Below are positions 24,882 to 31,408 of a stretch of DNA of 37,726 bases, in pieces. The number at the start of each line of letters is the position of its first letter. Positions within the stretch are counted from its first letter, which is position 1. Source of the DNA: DAISJI01 sp964559835. GTDB lineage: Bacteria; Acidobacteriota; Terriglobia; Terriglobales; Acidobacteriaceae. The position numbers and the translations under genes are program-made. The DNA lies in NCBI GenBank assembly GCA_964559835.1, contig CAZLJE010000042.1:1-37726 (forward strand). The letters run 5' to 3'. The notes below the pieces were generated by a model. That model was not told the DNA's origin. It did not search any database and saw only the letters and a list, made by a program, of their open reading frames with translations.

Positions 24882-25357
24882 TGTGCAGTTCTCCCTGTAT
24901 CTGGATATTCCCTGTTCACCACAGTGATCGCGGCATTTGTTGCTTCCCATTGGATGACGCGCTCAAGTTCAGCGTCATCCGTCGCCCTCTGGTCCTTCTG
25001 TGCGCATATACAGAGAACACATGCTTCGAATCGCGGATTTGTTCTCTTCTGCGGATGACAGATGTAGCCGTAGTACCGATCTTGCTTCCGTTCCTTTTTT
25101 CCACCACGCGGCTTGAACACTATGCAATCACGGTAGCGCGGTTTGCTTTTGAATTCATGAAATCTTGTGTCAGGGATACGAAGCCCATTTACCCACGATT
25201 GTATAAATGTCAGCAGATCATTCCGCGTTTTCCCCGTGAGGGCGTCGAACTCTGGTCCGGCATTAAGTTGCGCATGGCCTTCCAGAAAACCAATGCCACG
25301 CCGGGCCGATTGCCTGACGCCAGGTACAACCCGATAGCTGATTCCCGGGGGGGCCAT
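24878..25357 (-). CDS. Unknown protein, possible RelE/HigB-like toxin
   Basis: A 159-aa protein I do not recognise with certainty. Residues about 45-150 are the conserved-looking part: LTFIQSWVNG, TRFHEFKSKPRYRDCIVFK, RYYGYICHP, RFEACVLCICAQKDQRATD and AELERVIQWE. The succession of a basic strand, a hydrophobic Cys-rich strand and then a charged helix ending in an acidic xxELERV segment parallels HigB/Gp49-type toxins (fold similarity is an inference). The gene overlaps the XRE start by 4 bases. The start is uncertain: ATG 25357 lacks a ribosome site and the first 40 residues look unlike a domain. The plus-strand frame across the same DNA looks like a shadow. Confidence 0.6.
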   Translation of the reverse strand: MAPPGISYRVVPGVRQSARRGIGFLEGHAQLNAGPEFDALTGKTRNDLLTFIQSWVNGLRIPDTRFHEFKSKPRYRDCIVFKPRGGKKERKQDRYYGYICHPQKRTNPRFEACVLCICAQKDQRATDDAELERVIQWEATNAAITVVNREYPDTGRTAQ

Positions 25358-25374
25358 TTCTTGCGCACGTGCTC

Positions 25375-25430
25375 AGTTTACATATAGGTGAACTGACGTG
25401 TCAACCTGCGAGTTTCTATATAAGTGAACT
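25375..25430 (-). promoter_or_regulatory. Paired operators and promoter of the small-gene cassette
   Basis: Two 20-bp sites in the same orientation, AGTTCACTTATATAGAAACT (25430-25411) and AGTTCACCTATATGTAAACT (25394-25375), agree at 17 of 20 positions and are each weakly palindromic (AGTTxAC...AACT). They are 36 bp apart centre to centre. Between them is a perfect -35 box TTGACA on the minus strand (25404-25399), with TAAACT about 18 bp downstream as a possible -10. This is the architecture of an autoregulated XRE promoter. Confidence 0.65.
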
Positions 25431-25498
25431 TTTGTGGGTTAATAATTCCAGCGCTAGCTCACTGTCCAATCGACCGGAGAGTTCATATGTCATCCGAT

Positions 25499-26347
25499 TT
25501 AGTAGTTGTAGAAACCGCGCCTTGACTTCCTCCCCAGCCAGCCTGCGTCCACCATCTTGATCAGCAGCGGGCATGGCCGGTACTTCGGATCACCGAGTCC
25601 GTTCTCCATCACGCGCATGATGTCCAGGCACACATCCAGCCCGATGAAATCCGCCAGCGTCAACGGCCCCATCGGGTGCGCCATGCCGAGCTTGAATACC
25701 TCGTCCACGGCTTCCGCCGTCGCCACGCCTTCCATGACGGCGAAGATCGCCTCGTTGATCAGCGGCATCAGCACCCGGTTCGACACGAAGCCCGGGAAGT
25801 CGTTCACCTCGACCGGCGTCTTATCGAGTTTGATCGAAAGCTCCTTCACCGCCGCGTACGTCTCGTCCGACGTCGCAATTCCGCGGATCACCTCCACCAG
25901 TTTCATCACCGGCACGGGATTGAAGAAGTGCATGCCGATCACCTTGTCCGGCCGCTTCGTCAACGCGCCGATCTTCGTTATCGAGATGGAAGAAGTATTG
26001 GTCGCGAGGATCACTTCCGGCCGGCAGACGCGGTCGAGTTCGCGGAACAGGTCGGCCTTGATGTCGAACCTCTCGGTCGCCGCCTCGATGACAAAGTCGC
26101 ACTCCTCCAACCCGCCGCGTCCCACCGCCGGCTCGATATTGTTCAACGCCGCATCGCGCTGTTCGGCCGTGATCTTCTGCTTCCCGAACTCGCGCTCGAG
26201 GTTCTTCGTGATGGTCTGCAGCGCGCGGTCGAGAAACGACTGCTGCACGTCGCGCAGACGCACCTTGAACCCCGATTTCGCGAATACGTGCGCGATGCCG
26301 TTGCCCATCGTGCCCGCGCCCACCACTCCGACTGTCTTGATGTCCAT
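25499..26347 (-). CDS. 3-hydroxyacyl-CoA (3-hydroxybutyryl-CoA) dehydrogenase
   Basis: A 282-aa enzyme that oxidises 3-hydroxyacyl-CoA with NAD(P) in fatty-acid or butyrate/PHB metabolism. It has the Rossmann signature GAGTMGNG (residues 10-17), NTSSISIT, the catalytic His140 in GMHFFNPVPVMKLVE and the C-terminal dimerisation domain (DFPGFVSNRVLMPLINEA, LDVCLDIM). Length is exactly that usual for FadB2/Hbd-type single-domain enzymes. The start at 26347 is supported by GAGG seven bases upstream; the longer in-frame extension is encoded by the GGGCGTAGGGC repeat. The gene stands alone. Confidence 0.94.
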   Translation of the reverse strand: MDIKTVGVVGAGTMGNGIAHVFAKSGFKVRLRDVQQSFLDRALQTITKNLEREFGKQKITAEQRDAALNNIEPAVGRGGLEECDFVIEAATERFDIKADLFRELDRVCRPEVILATNTSSISITKIGALTKRPDKVIGMHFFNPVPVMKLVEVIRGIATSDETYAAVKELSIKLDKTPVEVNDFPGFVSNRVLMPLINEAIFAVMEGVATAEAVDEVFKLGMAHPMGPLTLADFIGLDVCLDIMRVMENGLGDPKYRPCPLLIKMVDAGWLGRKSRRGFYNY

Positions 26348-26388
26348 AGGAATGCCTCGTGAGGAATAGAAAAACTGGAAAGTGTAAC

Positions 26389-26540
26389 AGGGCGTAGGGC
26401 GTTTGGGCGTAGGGCGTAGGGCCCAGGGCGTAGGGCGCAAGGCTCACGGCTCAGGGCATAAGATGGTAGCTCGGGCCAGAGAGGACGCTAAACGAAGCTC
26501 GACAATCTTTGTGCCCTACGCCCTATGCCTTAAGCCCTTA
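26389..26540. repeat. GGGCGTAGGGC-type inverted repeat abutting the FHA stop codon
   Basis: The left part (26389-26463) has six or more GGGCGTAGGG/AGGGC words plus GGCTCACGGCTCAGGGC. The right part (26511-26540) is the mirrored GTGCCCTACGCCCTATGCC and TTAAGCCC. The right arm runs into the TAA stop codon of the FHA gene. A 47-bp unique core lies between the arms. The element makes up most of the 190-bp spacer and shares its words with 8914-9019. Confidence 0.75.
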
Positions 26541-27377
26541 GTCGGCGTAGTTGAACGTCGCCTTGATCTTGGCGACTTCGATCATGTCGCCCTCGGCAAG
26601 TTCGTGCTGGCCGGAGATGAGCTGGTCGTTCACCTTCACCTTCTGGTCTTTTTCCGATGCGGCGATGAAGTACTTCCCTTCGCGACGATTGATCACCGCC
26701 GCCACCTTCGGCGCGAACCAGCCTCTCAGCTTGATCGACGCCATTTCCGACTTGCCGATCACGCTCAGCTTGCCCGACAAGGTGTACTGGCTCTGGTCGG
26801 TCTTGCCCGACATGATCATCAGCGAGCCGGTGCGCTCGCGCGCGGGCGCAGGCGGAGGAGGAGGTGCGGGCGCCGCCATCGGAGCGCCGCTCAGCGGAGC
26901 CGGAGCGGGAGCAGCCGCTGCCGAAGCCGGCATCTTTCCCGACGCGGCCGCCGCGGCATCGGAAGCGCTGCGCGCCAGCATCTCGCGCGCCTTCTTGGTG
27001 TCCAGCACGACCGTCGAATCCAGCGTCGGCACCATCGGCGCCGATTTTTCGACCGGTAACGGTTGCGTCTTGGCCGCGGCATCGTCGTGCCACTCGTCCT
27101 TGAGGGCCAGCACGTGCTTGCCGATCGTGACCTCGTCACCGTCCTTGAGCGCCACCTTGCTGACGCGCCGGCCGTTCACGAACGTGCCATTCAGGCTGTT
27201 GTTGTCCTCCAGCACGTAGTGGTCGGTCTCCCAGTAGATCTTGGCGTGGTGGCCGGAGACGGCGAGGTTGTCGACCTGGATCAGATTGTCAGGCAGCCGC
27301 CCGATCGTCACCACTCCCTGCGCCAGTGCGAATTCTTTCAGTACTGCCTGTTCGAACTTCAAATAGAGTTTTGCCAT
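26538..27377 (-). CDS. FHA-domain protein with a second degenerate FHA domain
   Basis: A 279-aa cytoplasmic phosphothreonine reader. The first FHA domain (about 20-95) has all key residues: G26-R27, S41-G-H-H44 and N63-G64 with FVNGRRV. A Pro/Ala-rich linker (about 150-182) leads to a second FHA-like domain (about 200-279: LSVIGKSEMASIKL, VKVNDQLISG) that lacks the Ser and His needed for phosphopeptide binding. The linker start holds T122 in TLDSTVVLD, a possible phosphosite. The start at 27377 has GGAGGGAGTCC upstream and lies inside the 3' end of the phosphatase gene (19-bp overlap). With the adjacent kinase and phosphatase it completes a writer-eraser-reader set. Confidence 0.9.
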   Translation of the reverse strand: MAKLYLKFEQAVLKEFALAQGVVTIGRLPDNLIQVDNLAVSGHHAKIYWETDHYVLEDNNSLNGTFVNGRRVSKVALKDGDEVTIGKHVLALKDEWHDDAAAKTQPLPVEKSAPMVPTLDSTVVLDTKKAREMLARSASDAAAAASGKMPASAAAAPAPAPLSGAPMAAPAPPPPPAPARERTGSLMIMSGKTDQSQYTLSGKLSVIGKSEMASIKLRGWFAPKVAAVINRREGKYFIAASEKDQKVKVNDQLISGQHELAEGDMIEVAKIKATFNYAD

Positions 27378-28195
27378 TTCGGACTCCCTCCACCAAACAA
27401 CATGCGGAGAATTCTTTTCCACCAGGGCAGCTCGACGAAGCGCAGCAACACCACCGTGACGTTGTCGCTCCCGCCGCCCTCTTTGGCCGCGTCGATCAGA
27501 CGCTGTGCCATCAACTGTAGCGTGACCGTTCCCTGCACGATCTCGAGGATCGCGTCATCGGCGACATGCCGGATCAAGCCGTCGGAACAGAACAGCAACA
27601 CGTCCCCGGGCATTGCCATCATGTCATCCAGGTCGGGGACGACTTTCTCCTCCGGCCCCAGCGCGCGGATGATGATGTTCTGCATCTCCGACGCGTTCGC
27701 TTCCTCGATCGTGATCAGCCCGCGCCGTACCTGCTCCATCACCAGCGAGTGGTCGCGCGTGAGCTGCTGGATGGCGCCGTTGCGCACGAGATAGATGCGG
27801 CTGTCCCCCGCGTGCCCGATGGATACGAACTCCCGTTCCACCTGCGCCGCCACGATCGTCGACCCCATGCCCGATTGCGACGCGTGCGCATTCGCTGCCT
27901 GGAAAATCGCCTCATTCGCCAGCCGGATCGCGCTGCCCAGGTGATTGGCCCGCTCGCTGACGCCCTCGACGACATCGCCGATCTGGGGATACATGCCGGT
28001 CTTGGACGCCTCGCGGAAGTAAGTCAGGACGGTATCGACCGCCATCTTGCTGGCAACTTCCCCCGCCGCCTGTCCGCCCATGCCGTCGCACACGACGTAG
28101 ATGCCGTAACGCGAATCGTAACCGAGGTTGTCCTCGTTGTTCTTACGAACGCATCCCACGTCGCTGATCGCGGCTACTTCGACCGTCAGGCTCAT
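27359..28195 (-). CDS. PP2C-type Ser/Thr protein phosphatase
   Basis: A 278-aa metal-dependent phosphatase (PppA/Stp type). Metal ligands are visible: D22 in NNEDN, D37-G38 in VCDGMGG, then GHAGDSRIY, the CSDGL aspartate and GSDNVTVV near the end. A hydrophobic-basic tail (LPWWKRILRMLFGGG) may contact the membrane. The start at 28195 is chosen because the family begins with SDVGCVRKNNED shortly after; upstream in-frame residues are encoded by a repeat. No clear ribosome site is visible. It lies 101 bp after the kinase gene, and that gap is filled by a repeat hairpin. It overlaps the FHA gene by 19 bp and presumably reverses the kinase's phosphorylations. Confidence 0.93.
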   Translation of the reverse strand: MSLTVEVAAISDVGCVRKNNEDNLGYDSRYGIYVVCDGMGGQAAGEVASKMAVDTVLTYFREASKTGMYPQIGDVVEGVSERANHLGSAIRLANEAIFQAANAHASQSGMGSTIVAAQVEREFVSIGHAGDSRIYLVRNGAIQQLTRDHSLVMEQVRRGLITIEEANASEMQNIIIRALGPEEKVVPDLDDMMAMPGDVLLFCSDGLIRHVADDAILEIVQGTVTLQLMAQRLIDAAKEGGGSDNVTVVLLRFVELPWWKRILRMLFGGGSPKWQNSI

Positions 28196-28207
28196 GTGAA
28201 ATTCTGT

Positions 28208-28292
28208 GTTGCAAGTTTCAAGTTGCAAGTTCGAAGTTGAAAGTCGCAAGTTTGAGTCCCCACGTGCGAGCCTCAACTTGAAACTTACAACT
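28208..28292. repeat. GTTGCAAGTTTCAAG-type inverted repeat in the kinase-phosphatase spacer
   Basis: The left arm (28208-28256) has six AAGTT(T/G/C) words. The right arm (28271-28291) is CCTCAACTTGAAACTTACAA and mirrors it. The right arm ends about 5 bp from the kinase stop codon (28297-28299), and the left arm ends about 12 bp from the phosphatase start. A hairpin in the operon mRNA is expected. Confidence 0.75.
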
Positions 28293-28296
28293 GCTC

Positions 28297-30876
28297 TTAC
28301 GCTCCCGCGCCGGCGCTCTTCGCGATCAGTGCGCGCAGGTCCTTCGCCATCTCCCCGCCGTTCTGGTACCGCTGGTCGGGGTTCTTCGCCAGCGCTTTGT
28401 CGATCACCGCCGCGATGCCCGGCGGCAGGTCGGCGCGCGCCGCCTCGATCCGCGGGTGCTCGGCGTTGGCGATGCGGAACATCAGCGTCGCCACCGTCTC
28501 GCCGGTGAACGGCTTTTCGCCCGTCAGCATCTCGTACAGCGTCACGCCCAGCGAGAACAGGTCGGCGCGTCCATCCACTTTGTTGCCCGCCAACTGTTCC
28601 GGCGACATATAGCTCGGGGTTCCCATCACCGTGCCCGTGGCCGTTTTCGACTGCGAGGTGATGCGCGCGATACCGAAATCCGTCACCTTGATCTTGCCGT
28701 CGTTCAACTTCATGATGTTCGCCGGCTTGATGTCGCGGTGCACGACGTTCATGGAGTGCGCGTATTCCAGCGCGTCCGCCACTTTCGCCATTGTCTCCAG
28801 CGTCTCGTTCACCGGCAGGAGCTTGTCCTTGGTGGTGTAATCCTTCAGGTCGCGGCCGCTGAGCAGTTCCATCGCAATGTAGCTGATGTCGCCGTCGTCG
28901 CCCGCGTCATAGATGGTCACGATGTTCGGGTGTACGAGGCGCCCGGCGCTTTCGGCCTCGCGGAAGAAGCGCTCCTTCATCGCCTTCATGTCGTCCGGCT
29001 CGAACTCGTCCTCGAAGCGCAGCGTCTTGATCGCGACCTCGCGGTTGATCTTCGGGTCCTTGCCGAGATACACGATGCCCATCGCGCCCTTACCGAGTTC
29101 CTTCACCACCTCGTAGCGGCCGAGCGTCGGCTTCACCATCCCTCCGACACCGCCCTGCACCAGCACGGTCGAATCCGCGCCGGCCTTCATGCCCGCGCGC
29201 CCGCCGAGGATCACCGTCTCGCCCGCGATCTTCAGCTTCTGCATGCGCTCGCCGATGTCCTTGAAATTCTTATCGACGGTGGCGATGTGCTCGTACACCT
29301 GCACCGCCTTGTTGAACTGCCGCTTGCGTTCGAAGTCCAGCGCCAGGCCGTAGAGCGTGTCCTTCATGCCGGCATCGATTGGCACTTTGCGGAATTTCTC
29401 GAAGGCCATGTCGAGCATGCCCTGGCCTTGGAACGACAGGCCGAGCATCTTGTTGGTCTCCGCCGATTCGCCTTCCAGCATCTCGGTGCGCTTCTCCTGG
29501 AAGAGCAGGCGCTTGGAGACGACCACCGTATATCCCGCCACCAGCATGAGCGCCGGATACGCCATCTTGATCCAGTAGCCGTGCGCGGTGAAGAACCAGA
29601 TGCCGCCGCCGATCGACGCCGCCAGCAGCACCAGCGCGATAATCGCGCTCAGCCCGGCTTTCATGTGCGGGATCGCCAGCGACACGAACAGCGCGAACAG
29701 CACCAGCAGCCCCAATTCGAGCTTGCCCGCCCACTCCGGACGAATGATGTACTGCCCGTTGATCACGTTCTGGATAACGTTGGCGTGAATCGCCATGCCG
29801 GGAAAATCGTTGCGCACCGGCGTGGTGTAGCTGTCGCCGCCACCGGTGGCCGCCATCCCGATGATGACGATTTTGCCCTGAAACGCCTCGGGTGGGACCT
29901 TGCCGGCCCGCACGTCGCTGAACTTGTACGCCGTCATGTTCTCCAGCTTGGCGTAATCGACCATCAGTCGGCCTTGCGCGTCCATCGGAATGTGAGCGCG
30001 GCCGAGTACGAGTTCTTTCGCCGGAGCGAAGCGGTAGTCGTCCATCTCCAGGCTATAAAACGCGCGCAGGCATTGCAGCGCGAACGAAGGGAAGAGCTTC
30101 CCGTTGAAGTCCATCACCAGAGGCACGGCGCGCTGCACGCCGTCGGACGCCGGAGTCAGGTTGATCTGCCCGATCGCTTTGGAGACTTTTGCGTAGCGCT
30201 CTAACGGCGGCGTGAAATCACTGGTCGGCGTGATGTTGCTGTCCGACTTCACATTGGCAATGAAATTCTTGTCCACCGCTTCGGGGACCTGCTTGTCGAC
30301 CTTGCCCGGCGGCGCGCCCTCGGTGAAGTACATGGGCAGAACGATGTTCTGCGCGAAAGCCATTTCGTTTTCGAGCTTGGTGTCGTTGTCGAGGCGGTTC
30401 TCGGCTTCCGTCAGAATGTTGACGAATTCCTGCTCGGCGCCGGTCTTGGCCTTGGCCGCCGCCATCGCGACCTTGATCGCTTCTGCGTCGTTGCCCTTGG
30501 CCGCGACCGGGTTGGTGCGCGCGGCGTATTCCGCCTTGAGCTTGCGGACTTCTTCCAAGCCGGGATTCAGTTCGGCGTTCGAGAGCAGGATGTCGATACC
30601 GATGACCTTGGCCTGGTTCTCGGCGAGCTTGTTGACCATCTCGGCCATGTAGGAGCGCGGCCACGGCCAGCGTCCGATCGTCTTGATGCTGTCGTCGTCG
30701 ATGCCGATCAGGACGACGTTGTCCGCTCCCTTGGCGCCGGCGCGCATGCGGGCGCGCATGTCGTACAGCTTTCCCTCGAGCCCTTCCGCGAGGTTCAGCC
30801 AGAAGACACCCAGCACCAGCAGACTGACGACAGCCCCGAGCGCCACATCCGCCCAGGCTAATTTCCTCTTGCCCAT
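28297..30876 (-). CDS. Membrane Ser/Thr protein kinase with CHASE2 sensor domain
   Basis: An 859-aa receptor kinase with reversed layout (sensor first, kinase last). A transmembrane helix at about 9-29 leads into an extracytoplasmic CHASE2 domain (about 30-380: VLIGIDDDSIKTIGRWPWPR, GKIVIIGMAATGGGD). Three further transmembrane helices follow (about 387-455), then a helical, TPR-like region (about 480-550) and a Hanks-type kinase (about 588-845). The kinase has all catalytic parts: GKGAMG loop at 595-600, K617 in VAIK, HRDIKPAN with D715, DFG at 733-735 and MSPEQ. D568-S569-T570 (ADSTVLV) in the linker is a plausible autophosphorylation site. The start at 30876 has GGAG seven bases upstream. 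It heads the kinase-phosphatase-FHA operon. Confidence 0.94.
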   Translation of the reverse strand: MGKRKLAWADVALGAVVSLLVLGVFWLNLAEGLEGKLYDMRARMRAGAKGADNVVLIGIDDDSIKTIGRWPWPRSYMAEMVNKLAENQAKVIGIDILLSNAELNPGLEEVRKLKAEYAARTNPVAAKGNDAEAIKVAMAAAKAKTGAEQEFVNILTEAENRLDNDTKLENEMAFAQNIVLPMYFTEGAPPGKVDKQVPEAVDKNFIANVKSDSNITPTSDFTPPLERYAKVSKAIGQINLTPASDGVQRAVPLVMDFNGKLFPSFALQCLRAFYSLEMDDYRFAPAKELVLGRAHIPMDAQGRLMVDYAKLENMTAYKFSDVRAGKVPPEAFQGKIVIIGMAATGGGDSYTTPVRNDFPGMAIHANVIQNVINGQYIIRPEWAGKLELGLLVLFALFVSLAIPHMKAGLSAIIALVLLAASIGGGIWFFTAHGYWIKMAYPALMLVAGYTVVVSKRLLFQEKRTEMLEGESAETNKMLGLSFQGQGMLDMAFEKFRKVPIDAGMKDTLYGLALDFERKRQFNKAVQVYEHIATVDKNFKDIGERMQKLKIAGETVILGGRAGMKAGADSTVLVQGGVGGMVKPTLGRYEVVKELGKGAMGIVYLGKDPKINREVAIKTLRFEDEFEPDDMKAMKERFFREAESAGRLVHPNIVTIYDAGDDGDISYIAMELLSGRDLKDYTTKDKLLPVNETLETMAKVADALEYAHSMNVVHRDIKPANIMKLNDGKIKVTDFGIARITSQSKTATGTVMGTPSYMSPEQLAGNKVDGRADLFSLGVTLYEMLTGEKPFTGETVATLMFRIANAEHPRIEAARADLPPGIAAVIDKALAKNPDQRYQNGGEMAKDLRALIAKSAGAGA

Positions 30877-31141
30877 GTGATTGCTCCGTCCGTGACCCTG
30901 TACAGCTTCGCCCCGGATGCTGCTAGGGACCCCAGCTTGTCCGCGGGACCAGCCACGCTCCTGCACGCGACCAGACGTTTTGGGGGGACAAAAACTCCCC
31001 GCGAATACTTGGGAGAGGTGCGGCGCGGATTTTACTCACTAAGTAACACGGAGGCAAGAAATTTTATGGATGCGATACGGGGGATCTTGTGTACTAGCCA
31101 GGCTTGCCCGGCGACAGAGACCGGTCGTTGCCCTCTGGGTG

Positions 31142-31172
31142 GCCCACCCTAGCCGCTTTTGCTAGGGTGGGC
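31142..31172. repeat. Perfect 12-bp stem, 7-nt loop palindrome
   Basis: GCCCACCCTAGC (31142-31153) and GCTAGGGTGGGC (31161-31172) pair perfectly around CGCTTTT. It has the geometry of the elements at 318-350 and 35785-35817. No T-run follows the stem. Confidence 0.8.
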
Positions 31173-31175
31173 AGA

Positions 31176-31270
31176 CCGTAGCACCGGCGTCCCGCCGGTC
31201 ACCCGTAACGCGGGCGTCTCGCCTGCCACACAGATGCGGTACTGCCGTAGCACCGGCGTCCCGCGGTCAC
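31176..31270. repeat. Two REP-like direct repeats
   Basis: CCGTAGCACCGGCGTCCCGC followed by (C)CGGTCAC occurs at 31176-31202 and again at 31245-31270, differing by one C. Each copy contains its own small palindrome (ACCGGCGTCCCGCCGGT in the first). Between them is a related CGCGGGCGTCTCGCCTGC unit. Read as protein this gives the RSTGVPPVT/AGVSPAT words that often appear in spurious predicted proteins, so this is a dispersed repeat and not a gene. Confidence 0.7.
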
Positions 31271-31408
31271 GCGCGCAAACTCTCTCTTGCATTCCTGGAA
31301 CCGGCAGCACTAATCACCAAAGTAACGACGCCGATAAACGTTTCCATTGCGGACCTGTATCCCAGCTACTAACATGACCGCGTCTTCCACTCCTAATGCG
31401 AGGTATCC

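Larger units (their letters stand above)
30877..31408. other. Divergent intergenic region with palindromes
   Basis: About 530 bp between the divergent kinase operon and the giant secreted protein, so it should hold both promoters. I see no convincing gene. It contains the perfect stem-loop at 31142-31172 and two direct REP-like repeats at 31176-31270. A possible ribosome site GCGAGGTATCC precedes the ATG at 31409. Confidence 0.5.

Noticed and set aside
24830..25387. A 185-codon plus-strand open frame over the cassette's first gene
   Set aside because: The minus-strand frame overlaps the XRE start by 4 bases and sits behind a promoter with operators. The plus-strand translation is Cys/Leu-rich and shadow-like.
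25476..25525. Ribosome-site-like GGAGAG followed by ATG at 25487 on the plus strand
   Set aside because: The frame closes after 12 codons and overlaps the end of the acyl-CoA dehydrogenase gene. It could be the relic of a truncated gene, but nothing supports it further.
28456..30204. A 582-codon plus-strand open frame across the kinase gene
   Set aside because: It is antisense to a kinase with all catalytic motifs. The translation is His/Arg/Leu-rich shadow sequence.
31159..31377. A 72-codon plus-strand frame with STGVPPVT and AGVSPAT words
   Set aside because: The words come from a dispersed REP-like repeat. Such predicted proteins are artefacts of repeat translation.
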